Assembly: GCA_954871525.1 (NCBI GenBank)
Contig: OX940872.1
Span: forward strand, 7,277,180-7,341,179
DNA from: Parietaria judaica
Taxonomy: Eukaryota; Streptophyta; Magnoliopsida; Rosales; Urticaceae
Reading direction: 5' to 3'
Length of the DNA stretch: 64,000 bases
A program made the position numbers and the translations under genes. The notes under the pieces were generated by a model. It had not been told where the DNA came from. It searched no databases and worked only from the letters and a program-made list of their open reading frames with translations. This document shows positions 1 through 13,880 of this stretch, piece by piece. How positions within the stretch are numbered: position 1 is the first letter of the stretch; each line of letters starts with the position of its first letter.

Positions 1-3000
1 TACAACCCTAAATTTCGAACCAATTAAAAAAATAATGATTTTAGGGCTTATACATTGGAATTTTAATATTACAAGCGTTCTCATGCAAAGCTATGCAAGG
101 ATAAAAATTTTGACGAGAAATGCCATAGGAAATGCTAGCATTTCTTTATTTTACTTTGTTTACGACCTAAAATTTCGAACCAATTGAAAAAATAATGATT
201 TTAGGGCTTATACATTAGAATATGAATATAACAAGAGTTCTCATGCAAAAATATGCAAGGATTAAAATTTTGACGAGCAATGCCATAGGAAATGCTAGCA
301 TTTCTTTATTTTACTTTGTTTACGACCTAAAATTTCGAACCAATTGAAAAAATAATGATTTTAGGGCTTATACATTGGAATTTAAATATAACAAGAGTTC
401 TCATGCAAAAATATGCAAGGATTAAATTGTTGGCGAGAAATGCCACAGGAAATGCTATAGCATTTCGTATAGCATTTCTTTATTTTACATTGTTTACAAC
501 CTAAATTTTCGAACCAATTGAAAAAATAATGATTTTAGGGCTTATACATTGGAATTTTAATATTACAAGCGTTCTCATGCAAAAATATGCAAGGATTAAA
601 TTGTTGACGAGAAATGCCATAGGAAATGCTAGCATTTCCTCTAGCATTTATTTATTTTACATTTTTTACAACCTTCAATTTCGAACGAACTGAAAAAATA
701 ATTATTTTAGGGCTTATACATTGGAATTTTAATATTACAAGCGTTCTCATGCAAAAATATGCAAGGATTAAATTTTTGACGAGAAATGCCATAGGAAATG
801 CTAGCATTTCTTTATTTTACTTTGTTTACGACCTAAAATTTCGAACCAATTGAAAAAATAATGATTTTAGGGCTTATACATTGGAATTTGAATATAACTA
901 GAGTTCTAATGCGAAAATATGCAAGGATTAAATTGTTGACGAGAAACGCCATAGGAAATGCTATAACATTTTCTGTAGCATTTCTTTGTTTTACATTTAT
1001 TACAACCTTAAATTTTGAACCAATTGAAAATATAATGATTTTAGGGCTTATACGTTGGAATTCGAATATAACAAGAGTTCTCATGCAAAAATATGCAAGG
1101 ATTAAGTTGTTGACGAGAAATGCCATAGGAAATCTATTTCCTATAGCATTTCTTTATTTTACATTGTTTGTGACCTAAAATTTCGAACCAATTGAAAAAA
1201 ATAATGATTTTAGGGCTTATACATTGGAATATGAATATAACAACAGTTCCCATGAAAAAATATGCAAGGATTAAATTGTTGACGAGAAATGCTATAGGAA
1301 ATGCTATAGCATTTCCTATAGCATTTCTTTATTTTACATTTTTTACAACCATAAATTTCGAACCAATTGAAAAAGTAATGATTTTAGGGCTTATACATTG
1401 GAATTTTAATATTACAAGCGTTCTCATGCAAATATATGCAATGATTAAAGTGTTGACGAGAAATGCCATAGGAAATGCTATAGCATTTCCTATAGCATTT
1501 CTTTATTTTATATGGTTTACGACATAAGCTTTCGAACCAATTGAAAAAATAATGATTTTAGGGCTTATACATTGGGATTTGAATATAACAAGTGTTCTCA
1601 TGCAAAATATGCAAGGATTAAATTGTTGACGAGAAATGCCATAGGAAATGCTATAGCATTTTCTATTGCAGTTCTTTATTTTACATTTTTTACAACCCTA
1701 AATTTCGAACCAATTGAAAAAATAATGATTTTAGGGCTTATACATTGGAATTTGAATATAACAAGTGTTCTCATGCAAAAATATGCAAGGATTAAATTGT
1801 TGACGAGAAATGCCATAGGAAATGCTATAGCATTTTCTATAGCATTTCTTTATTTTACATTTTTTACAACCCTAAATTTCGAACCAATTAAAAAAATAAT
1901 GATTTTAGGGCTTATACATTGGAATTTTAATATTACAAGCGTTCTCATGCAAAGCTATGCAAGGATAAAAATTTTGACGAGAAATGCCATAGGAAATGCT
2001 AGCATTTCTTTATTTTACTTTGTTTACGACCTAAAATTTCGAACCAATTGAAAAAATAATGATTTTAGGGCTTATACATTAGAATTTGAATATAACAAGA
2101 GTTCTCATGCAAAAATATGCAAGGATTAAAATTTTGACGAGCAATGCCATAGGAAATGCTAGCATTTCTTTATTTTACTTTGTTTACGACCTAAAATTTC
2201 GAACCAATTGAAAAAATAATGATTTTAGGGCTTATACATTGGAATTTAAATATAACAAGAGTTCTCATGCAAAAATATGCAAGGATTAAGTTGTTGGCGA
2301 GAAATGCCACAGGAAATGCTATAGCATTTCGTATAGCATTTCTTTATTTTACATTGTTTACAACCTAAATTTTCGAACCAATTGAAAAAATAATGATTTT
2401 AGGGCTTATACATTGGAATTTTAATATTACAAGCGTTCTCATGCAAAAATATGCAAGGATTAAATTGTTGACGAGAAATGCCATAGGAAATGCTAGCATT
2501 TCCTCTAGCATTTATTTATTTTACATTTTTTACAACCTTAAATTTCGAACCAACTGAAAAAATAATGATTTTAGGGCTTATACATTGGAATTTTAATATT
2601 ACAAGCGTTCTCATGCAAAAATATGCAAGGATTAAATTTTTGACGAGAAATGCCATAGGAAATGCTAGCATTTCTTTATTTTACTTTGTTTACGACCTAA
2701 AATTTCGAACCAATTGAAAAAATAATGATTTTAGGGCTTATACATTGGAATTTGAATATAACTAGAGTTCTAATGCGAAAATATGCAACAATTAAATTGT
2801 TGACGAGAAACGCCATAGGAAATGCTATTGCATTTTCTGTAGCATTTCTTTGTTTTACATTTATTACAACCTTAAATTTTGAACCAATTGAAAATATAAT
2901 GATTTTAAGGCTTATACGTTGGAATTCGAATATAACAAGAGTTCTCATGCAAAAATATGCAAGGATTAAATTGTTGACGAGAAATGCCATCGGAAATGTA

Positions 3001-5246
3001 TTTCCTATAGCATTTCTTTATTTTACATTGTTTGTGACCTAAAATTTCGAACCAATTGAAAAAATAATGATTTTAGGGCTTATACATTGGAATATGAATA
3101 TAACAAGAGTTCCAATGAAAAAATATGCAAGGATTAAATTGTTGACGAGAAATGCTATAGGAAATGCTATAGCATTTCCTATAGCATTTCTTTATTTTAC
3201 ATGGTTTACGACATAAGCTTTCGAACCAATTGAAAAAAATAATGATTTTAGGGCTTATACATTGGAATTTGAATATAACAAGTGTTCTCATGCAAAAATA
3301 TGCAAGGATTAAATTTTTGACGAGAAAAGCCATATGAAATGCTATAGCATTTACTATAGACGTTCTTTATTTTACATTTTTTACAACCCTAAATTTTGAA
3401 CCAATTGAAAAAGTAATGATTTTAGGGCTTATACATTGGAATTTGAATATAACAAGTGTTCTCATGCAAAAATATGCAAGGATTAAGTTGTTGACGAGAA
3501 ATGCCATAGGAAATGCTGTAGCATTTTCTATAGCATTTCTTTATTTTACATTTTTTACAACCCTAAATTTCGAACCAATTAAAAAAATAATGATTTTAGG
3601 GCTTATACATTGGAATTTTAATATTACAAGCGTTCTCATGCAAAGCTATGCAAGGATAAAAATTTTGACGAGAAATGCCATAGGAAATGCTAGCATTTCT
3701 TTATTTTACTTTGTTTACGACCTAAAATTTCGAACCAATTGAAAAAATAATGATTTTAGGGCTTATACATTAGAATTTGAATATAACAAGAGTTCTCATG
3801 CAAAAATATGCAAGGATTAAAATTTTGACGAGCAATGCCATAGGAAATGCTAGCATTTCTTTATTTTACTTTGTTTACGACCTAAAATTTCGAACCAATT
3901 GAAAAAATAATGATTTTAGGGCTTATACATTGGAATTTAAATATAACAAGAGTTCTCATGCAAAAATATGCAAGGATTAAATTGTTGGCGAGAAATGCCA
4001 CAGGAAATGCTATAGCATTTCGTATAGCATTTCTTTATTTTACATTGTTTACAACCTAAATTTTCGAACCAATTGAAAAAATAATGATTTTAGGGCTTAT
4101 ACATTGGAATTTTAATATTACAAGCGTTCTCATGCAAAAATATGCAAGGATTAAATTGTTGACGAGAAATGCCATAGGAAATGCTAGCATTTCCTCTAGC
4201 ATTTATTTATTTTACATTTTTTACAACCTTAAATTTCGAACCAACTGAAAAAATAATGAGTTTAGGGCTTATACATTGGAATTTTAATATTACAAGCGTT
4301 CTCATGCAAAAATATGCAAGGATTAAATTTTTGACGAGAAATGCCATAGGAAATGCTAGCATTTCTTTATTTTACTTTGTTTACGACCTAAAATTTCGAA
4401 CCAATTGAAAAAATAATGATTTTAGGGCTTATACATTGGAATTTGAATATAACTAGAGTTCTAATGCGAAAATATGCAACAATTAAATTGTTGACGAGAA
4501 ACGCCATAGGAAATGCTATTGCATTTTCTGTAGCATTTCTTTGTTTTACATTTATTACAACCTTAAATTTTGAACCAATTGAAAATATAATGATTTTAAG
4601 GCTTATACGTTGGAATTCGAATATAACAAGAGTTCTCATGCAAAAATATGCAAGGATTAAATTGTTGACGAGAAATGCCATAGGAAATGTATTTCCTATA
4701 GCATTTCTTTATTTTACATTGTTTGTGACCTAAAATTTCGAACCAATTGAAAAAATAATGATTTTAGGGCTTATACATTGGAATATGAATATAACAAGAG
4801 TTCCAATGAAAAAATATGCAAGGATTAAATTGTTGACGAGAAATGCTATAGGAAATGCTATAGCATTTCCTATAGCATTTCTTTATATTACATGGTTTAC
4901 GACATAAGCTTTCGAACCAATTGAAAAAAATAATGATTTTAGGGCTTATACATTGGAATTTGAATATAACAAGTGTTCTCATGCAAAAATATGCAAGGAT
5001 TAAATTTTTGACGAGAAAAGCCATATGAAATGCTATAGCATTTACTATAGACGTTCTTTATTTTACATTTTTTACAACCCTAAATTTTGAACCAATTGAA
5101 AAAGTAATGATTTTAGGGCTTATACATTGGAATTTGAATATAACAAGTGTTCTCATGCAAAAATATGCAAGGATTAAGTTGTTGACGAGAAATGCCATAG
5201 GAAATGCTGTAGCATTTTCTATAGCATTTCTTTATTTTACATTTTT
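1..5246. repeat. Higher-order repeat, three copies (1.86, 1.69, 1.69 kb)
   Basis: Diagnostic variants return at fixed spacing. A unit junction reading tacaaccctaaatttcgaac followed by caattaaaaaaa occurs at 1, 1865 and 3556. Copies 2 and 3 (1865-3555 and 3556-5246) are both 1691 bp and nearly identical, sharing for example catgcgaaaatatgcaacaa and gccatatgaaatgc. Copy 1 (1-1864) is 173 bp longer, the size of one extra monomer, in the 1.3-1.7 kb part. After 5246 the pattern breaks and more diverged units follow. Confidence 0.88.
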
Positions 5247-8200
5247 TACAACCCTAAATTTCGAACCAATTGAAAAAAAAATGATTTTAGGGCTTATACA
5301 TTGGAATTTTAATATTACAAGCGTTCTCATGCAAAAATATGCAAGGATTAAATTGTTGACGAGAAATGCCATAGGAAATGCTATAGCATTTCCTATAGCA
5401 TTTCTTTATTTTACATTTTTTACAACCGTAAATTTCAAACCAATTGAAAAAATAATGATTTTAGGGCTTTTACATTGGAATTTTAATATTACAAGCGTTC
5501 TCATGCAAAAATATGCAAGGATTAAATTGTTGACGAGAAATGCCATAGGAAATGCTATAGCATTTCCTATAGCATTTCTTAGCATTTCCTATAGCATTTC
5601 TTTATTTTACATTGTTTACGACCTAAAATTTTGAACCAATTGAAAAAATAATGATTTTAGGGCTTATACGTTGGAATTCGAATATAACAAGAGTTGTCAT
5701 GCAAAAATATGCAAGGATTAAATTGTTGACGAGAAATGCCATGGGAAATGCTACAGCATTTCGTATAGCATTTCTTTATTTTACATTGTTTACAACCTAA
5801 AATTTTGAACAAATTGAAAAAATATTGAATTTAGGCTTATACATTGGAATTTTAATATTAGAAGCGTTCTCATGGAAAAATATGCAAGGATTAAATTGTT
5901 GACGAGAAATGTCATAGGAAATGCTATACCATTTCCTATAGCATTTCTTTATTTTACATTTTTTACAACCTTAAATTTCGAACCAATTTAAAAAATAAAG
6001 ATTTTAGGGCTAATACATTGGAATTTTAATATTCCAAGCGTTCTCATGCAAAAATATGCAAGGATTAAATTGTTGACAAGAAATGCTAGAGCATTTCCTA
6101 TAGCATTTCTTTAATTTAACTTTTTTACAACCTTAAATTTCGAACCAATTGAAAAAATAAAGAATTAAGGGCTTGTTCATTGGAATTTTAATATTACAAG
6201 GGTTCTCATGCAAAAATATGCAAGGATTAAATTTTTGACGAGAAATGCCATAGGAAATGCTAGAGCATTTCCTATAGAATTTCTTTATTTTACATTGTTT
6301 ACGACCTAAAATTTTGAACCAATTGAAAAAATAATGATTTTAGGGCTTATACGTTGGAATTCGAATATGACAAGAGTTCATGCAAAAATATGCAAGGACT
6401 AAATTGTTGACGAGAAATGCCATAGGAAATGCTAGCATTTCCTATAGCATTTCTTTATTTTACATTGTTTACGACCTAAAATTTTGAACCAATTGAAAAA
6501 ATAATGATTTTAGGGCTTATACGTTGGAATTCGAATATAACAAGAGTTCTCATGCAAAAATATGCAAGGATTAAATTGTTGACGAGAAATGCCATAGCAT
6601 TTCCTATAGCATATCTTTATTTTACATTTTTTACAACCTTAACTTTTGAACCAATTAAAAATAATGATTTTAGGGCTTGTACATTGGATTTTTAATATTA
6701 CAAGCGTTCTCATACAAATATATACAAGGGTTAAATTGTTGACGAGAAATGCCATAAGAAATAATGATTTTAGGGCTTATACATTGTTGACGAGAAATGC
6801 CATAGGAAATGCTAGCATTTCCTATAGCATTTCCTTATTTTACATTGTTTACGACCTAAAATTACGAACCAATTGAAAAAATAATGATTTTAGGGCTTAT
6901 ACATTGGAATTTGAATATAACAAGAGTTCTCATGCAAAAATATGCAAGGATTAAATTGTTGACGAGAAATTCCATAGGAAATACTATAACATTTCTTTAT
7001 TATACATTTTTTACAACCCTAAATTTTGAACCAATTGAAAAGATAATGATTTTAGGGCTTATACATTGGAATTTTAATATTTCAAGCGTTCTCATGCAAA
7101 AATATGCAAGGATTAAATTGTTGACGAGAAATGTCATAGGAAATGTATTTCCTATAGAATTTCTTTATTTTACATTGTTTACGACCTAAAATTTCAAACC
7201 AATTGAAAAAATAATGATTTTAGGGCTTATACATTGGAATTTGAATATAACAATAGTTCTCATGCAAAAATATTCAAGGATTAAATTGTTGACGAGAAAT
7301 GCCATAGGAAATGTTATTGCATTTCGTATACCATTTCTTTATTTTAAATTGTTTACAGCCTAAAATTTCGAACCATTTGAAAAAATAATGATTTTAGGGA
7401 TTATACATTGGAATTTTAATATTACAAGCGTTCTCATGCAAAAATATGGAAGGATTAAATTGTTGACAAGAAATGCCATAGGAATTGCTAGCATTTCCTA
7501 TAACATTTTTTTATTTTACATTGTTTACGACCTAAAATTTCGAACCAATTGAAAAAATATTGATTTAAGGGCTTATACATAGGAATTTTAATATAGCAAG
7601 AGTTCTCATGCAAAAATATGCAAGGATTAAATTGTTGACGAGAAATGCCATAGGAAATGCTATAGCATTTTCTATAGCATTTCTTTATTTTACATTTTTT
7701 ACAACATTAAATTTCAAGCCAATTGAAAAAATAATGATTTCAGGGCTTATACATTGGAGTTTTAATATTACAAGCGTTCTCATGAAAAAATATGCAAGGA
7801 TTAAATTGTTGACGAGAAATGCCATAGGAAATGTATTTCCTATAGCATTTCTTTATTTTACATTGTTTACGACCTAAAATTTCGAACCAATTGAAAAAAT
7901 AATGATTTTTCGGGCTTATACATTGGAATTTGAATATAACAAGAGTTCTCATGCAAAAATATGCAAGGATTAAACTGTTGACGAGAAATGCCATAGGAAA
8001 TGCTATAGCATTTCCTATAGCATTTCTTTATTTTACATTTTTTACAACCTTAAAGTTCGAACCAATTGAAAAAATAATGATTTTAGGGCTTATACATCGA
8101 AATTTTAATATTACAAGCGTTCTCACGCAAAAATATGCAAGGATTGAATTGTTGACGAGAAATGTCATATGAAATGTATTTCCTATAGCATTTCTTTATT

Positions 8201-11200
8201 TTACATTGTTTACGACCTAAAATTTCGAACCAATTGAAAAAATATTTATTTTAGGGTTTATACATTTGAATTTGAATATAACAAGAGTTCTCATGCAAAA
8301 ATATGCAAGGATTAAATTGTTGACGAGAAATTCCATAGGAACTGCTATAGCATTTCGTATAGCATTTCTTTATTTTACATTGTTTACAACCTAAAATTTT
8401 GAACCAATTGAAAACATAAGGATTTTAGGGCTTATACATTAGAATTTTAATATTATAAGCGTTCTCATGCAAAAATATGCAAGGATTAAATTTTGACGAG
8501 AAATGCCATAGGAAATGTATTTCCTATAGCATTTCTTTATTATATATTGTTTACGACCTAAAATTTTGAACCAATTGAAAAAATAATGATTTTAGGGCTT
8601 ATACATTGGAATTTGAATATAACAAGAGTTCTCATGCAAAAATATGCAAGGATTAAATTGTTGACGAGAAATACCATAGGAAATGCTATAGCATTTCCTA
8701 TAGCATTTCTTTATTTTACATTGTTTACGACCTAAAATTTTGAACCAATTGAAAAAATAATGATTTTAGGGCTTATACGTTGGAATTCGAATAAAACAAG
8801 AGTTCTCATGCAAAAATATGCAAGGATTAAATTGTTGACGAGAAATGCCATAGGAAATGCTATAGCATTTCCTATAGCATTTCTTTATTTTACATTTTTT
8901 ACAAAATTAAATTTTGAACCAATTGAAAAAATAATGATTTCAGGGCTTATACATTGGAAATTTAATATTACAAGCGTTCTCATACAAAAATATGCAAGGA
9001 TTAAATTGTTGACGAGAAATGCCATAGGAAATGCTATGGCATTTCTTTATTTTACATTATTTACGACCTAAAATTTCGAACCAATTTAAAAAATAATGAT
9101 TTTAGGGCTTATACATTGGAATTTGAATATAACAAGAGTTCTCATGAATAAATATGCAAGGATTAAATTGTTGACGAGAAATGCCATAGCAAATGCTATA
9201 GCATTTCTTTCTTTTACATTTTTTACAACCTTAAATTTCGAACCAATTTAAAAAATAATGATTTTAGGGCTTATACATTGGAATTCGAATAAAACAAGCG
9301 TTCTCATGCAAAAATATGCAAGGATTAAATTGTTGACGAGAAATGCCATAGGAAATGCTATAGCATTTCCTATAGCATTTATTTATTTTACATTGTTTAC
9401 GACCAGCAATTTCGAACCAATTGAAAAATAACGATTTTAGTGCTTATAAATAGGAATTTGTATATAAGAAGAGTTCTCATGCAAAAATATGCAAGGATTA
9501 AATTGTTGACGAGAAATGCCATATGAAATGCTATAGCATTTCTTATAGCATTTCTTTATTTTACATTTTTTACAACCTTAAATTTTGAACCAATTGAAAA
9601 AATAATGATTTTAGGGCTTATACATTGGAATTTTAATATTACAAGCGTTCTCATGCAAAAATATGCAAGGATTAAATTGTTGACTAGAAATGCCATAGGA
9701 AATGCTATTGTTTACGACCTAAAATTTTGAACCAATTGAAAAATAATGATTTTAGGGCTTATACATAGGAATTTGAATATAACAAGGTTTCTCGTGCAAA
9801 AACATGCAAGGATTAAATTGTTGACGAGAAATGCCATAGGAAAGTATTTCCTATAGCATTTCTTTATTTTACATTTTTTACAACCTTAAATTTTGAACCA
9901 ATTGAAAAAATAATGATTTTAGGGCTTATACATCGGAATTTTAATATTATAAGCGTTCTCATGCAAAAATTAACAAGGATTAAATAGTTCACGAGAAATG
10001 CCGTAGGAAATGCTATAACATTTCCTATTGCATTTCTTTATTTTACATTGTTTAGGACCTAAAATTTTGAACCAATTGAAAAAATAATGATTTTAGGGCT
10101 TATATATTTGAATTTGAATATAACAAGAGTTCTCAAGAAAAAATATGCAAGGATTAATTTTTGACGAGAAATGCCATAGGAAATGCTATAGCATTTCTTA
10201 TAGCCTTTCTTTATTTTACATTTTTTACAACCTTAAATTTTGAACCAATTGAAAAATAATGATTTTAGGGGTTATACATTTGAATTTTAATATTACAAGC
10301 GTTCTCATGCAAAAATATGCAAGGATTAAATTGTTGACGAGAAATGCCATAGGAAATGCTATAGCATTTCCTATAGCATATCTTTATTTTACATTTTTTA
10401 CAACCTTAAATTTCGAACCAATTGAAAAAATAATGATTTTAGGGCTTATACATTGGAATTTGAATATATCAAGAGTTCTCATGCAAAAATATGGAAGGAT
10501 TAAATTGTTGACGAGAAATGCCATAGGAAAGGCTATAGCATTTAGTATAGCATTTCTTTATTTTACATTGTTTACAACCTAAAATTTTGAACCAATTGAA
10601 AAAATAATGATTTTAGGGCTTATTCATTGGAATTTTAATATTACAAGCGTTCTCATGCAAAAATATGCAAGGATTAAATTGTTGACGAGAAATGCCATAG
10701 GAAATGCTATATCATTTCGTATAGCATTTCTTTATTTTACATTGTTTACAACTTAAAATTTCGAACCAATTGAAAAAATAATGATTTTAGGGCTTATACA
10801 TTTGAATTTCAATATTACAAGCGTTCTCATGCAAAAATATGCAAGGATTAAATTGTTGACGAGAAATGCAATGGGAAATTCTATAGCATTTCCTATAGCA
10901 TATCTTTATTTTACATTTTTTACAACCTTAAATTTCGAACCAATTGAAACAATAATGATTTTAGGGTTTATACATTAGAATTTTAATATTATAAGCGTTC
11001 TCATGCAAAAATATGCAAGGATTAAATTGTTGACGAGAAATGCCATAGGAAATGCTATAGCATTTCCTATAGCATTTCTTTATTTTACATTGTTTACGAG
11101 CTAAAATTTCGAACCAATTGAAAAAATTATGATTTTAGGGCTTATAAATTGGAATTTGAATATAACAAGAGTTCTCATGCAAAAATATGCAAGGATTAAA

Positions 11201-13880
11201 TTGTTAACGAGAAATGCCATAGGAAATGCTACAGCATTTCGTATAGCATTTTTTTTTACATTTTTTACAACCTTAAATTTCGAACCAATTGAAAAAATAA
11301 TGATTTTAGGGCTTATACATCGGAATTTTAATATTACAAGCGTTCTCATGCAAAAATATGCAAGGATTAAATTGTTGACGAGAAATGCCATAGGAAATGT
11401 ATTTCCTATAGCATTTCTTTATTTTACAATCTTTACGACCTAAAATTTCAAACCAATTGAAAAAATAATGATTTTAGGGCTTATACATTGGAATTTGAAT
11501 ATAACAAGATTTCTCATGCAAAAATATGCAAGGATCAAGGATTAAATTGTTGACGAGAAATGCCATAGGAAATGCTATAGCATTTCTTATACCATTTCTT
11601 TATTTTATATTTTTTACAACCTTAAATTTCGAACCAATCGAAAAATAATGAATTTAGAGCTTATACATTGGAATTTTAATCTTAAAAGCGTTCTCATGCA
11701 AGAATATGCAAGGATTAAATTGTTGACGAGAAATGCCATAGGTAACGCTATGGCATTTTTTATTTTACATTGTTTACGACCTAAAATTTTGAACCAATTA
11801 TACATTGGAATTTGAATATAACAAGTGTTCTCATGCAAAAATATGCAAGGATTAAATTGTTGACGAGAAATGCCATAGGAAATGCTATAGCATTTTCCTA
11901 TAGCATTTTTTTATTTTACATTTTTTACAACCATTAATTTCGAACCAATTGAAAAAATAATGATTTTAAGGCTTATACATTGGAATTTTAATATTACAAG
12001 CGTTCTCATGCAAAAATATGCAAGGATTAAATTGTTGACGAGAAATGCCATAGGAAATTTTATAGCATTTCCTATAGGATTTCTTTACTTTACATTGTTT
12101 ACGACCTAAAATTTCAAACCAATTGAAAAAATAATGACTTTAGGGATTATACATTGGAATTTGAATATAACAAGAGTGCTCATGAAAAAATATGCAAGGA
12201 TTGAACTTTTGACAAGAAATGCCATAGGAAATGCTATAGCATTTCCTATAGCATTTCTTTATTTTACATTTTTTACAACCTTAAATTTCGAACCATTTGA
12301 AAAAAATAATGATTTTAGGGCTTATAATACATTGGAATTTTAATATTACAAGAGTTCAGATGCAAAAATATGCAAGGATTAAATTGTGGACGAGAAATGC
12401 CATAGGAAATGCTATAGCATTTCCTATAGCATTTCTTTATTTTACATTTTTTACAAACTTAAAGTTCGAACCAATTGAAAAAAGAATGATTTTAGGGCTT
12501 ATACATCGGAATTTTAATATTACAAGCGTTCTCATGCAAAAATATGCAAGGATTAAATTGTTGACGAGAAATGCCATAGGAAATGTATTTCCTATAGCAT
12601 TTCTTTATTTTACATTGTTTACGAGCTAAAATTTTGAACCAATTGAAAAAATAATTATTTAGGGCTTATACATTAGAATTTGAATATAACAAGAGTTCTC
12701 ATGCAAAAATTTGCAAGGATTAAATTGTAGACGAGAAATGCCATAGGAAATGCTATAGCATTTTGTTTAGCATTTCTTTATTTTACATTCTTTACAACCT
12801 AAAATTTCGAACCAATTGAAAAAATAATGATTTTTTAGGGCTTATACATTGGAATTTTAATATTACAAGCGTTCTCATGCAAAAATATGCAAGGATTAAA
12901 TTGTTGACGAGAAATGCCATAGGAAATGCTATAACATTTCTTTATTTTACATTGTTTACAACCTAAAATTTCGAACTAATTGATAAAATAATTATTTTAG
13001 GGCTTATACATTGGAATTTTAATATAACAAGAGTTCTCATGCAAAAATATGCAAGGATTAAATTGTTGACAAGAAATGCCATAGGAAATGCTATAGCATT
13101 TCCTATAGCATTTCTTTATTTTACATTTTTTACAACTTTAAATTTCGAACCAATTGAAAAAATAATGATTTTAGGGCTTATGCATTGGAATTTTAATATT
13201 ACAAGCGTTCTCATGCAAAAATATGCAAGGATTAAATTGTTGACGAGAAATGCCATAGGAAATGTTATAGCATTTTCTATAGCATTTCTTTATTTTACAT
13301 TGTTTACGACCTAAAATTTCGAACCAAATGAAAAAATAATGATTTTAGGGCTTATACGTTGGAATTTGAATATAACAAGAGTTCTCATGCAAAAATATGC
13401 AAGGATTAAATTGTTGACGAGAAATGCCATAGGAAATGCTATAGCATTTCCTATAGCATTTCTTTATTTTACATTTTTTACAACCTTCAATTTCAAACCA
13501 ATTGAAAAAATAATGATTTTAGGGCTTATACATTGGAATTATAATAATACAAGTGTTCTCATGCAAAAATATGCAAGGATTAAATTGTTGAGGAGAAATG
13601 CCATAGGAAATGCAATAGCATTTCCTATAGAATTTCTTTATTTTACATTGTTTACGACCTAAAATTTCAAACCAATTGAAAAAATATTGATTTTAGGGCT
13701 TATACATTGGAATTTGAATATAACAAGAGTTCTCGTGCAAAAATATGCAAGGATTAAATTGTTGACGAGAAATTCCATTTCTTATAGCATTTCTTTATTT
13801 TACATTGTTTACGACCTAAAATTTTGAACCAATTGAAACAATAATAATTTTACGGCTTATACATTGGAATTTAAATATAA
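5247..13880. repeat. Diverged zone of the satellite array
   Basis: Monomers here differ more from one another than in the flanking zones and show many truncated units. Examples are a partial unit at about 6757-6790, where a unit restarts after gccataaga; a unit missing part of its dyad and T-rich block at about 9715; and a 30-odd-base loss at about 11798 (gaaccaattatacattgg). No long-range repeat period is obvious by eye. The cagtgg variant that marks the next zone is absent. Confidence 0.7.
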
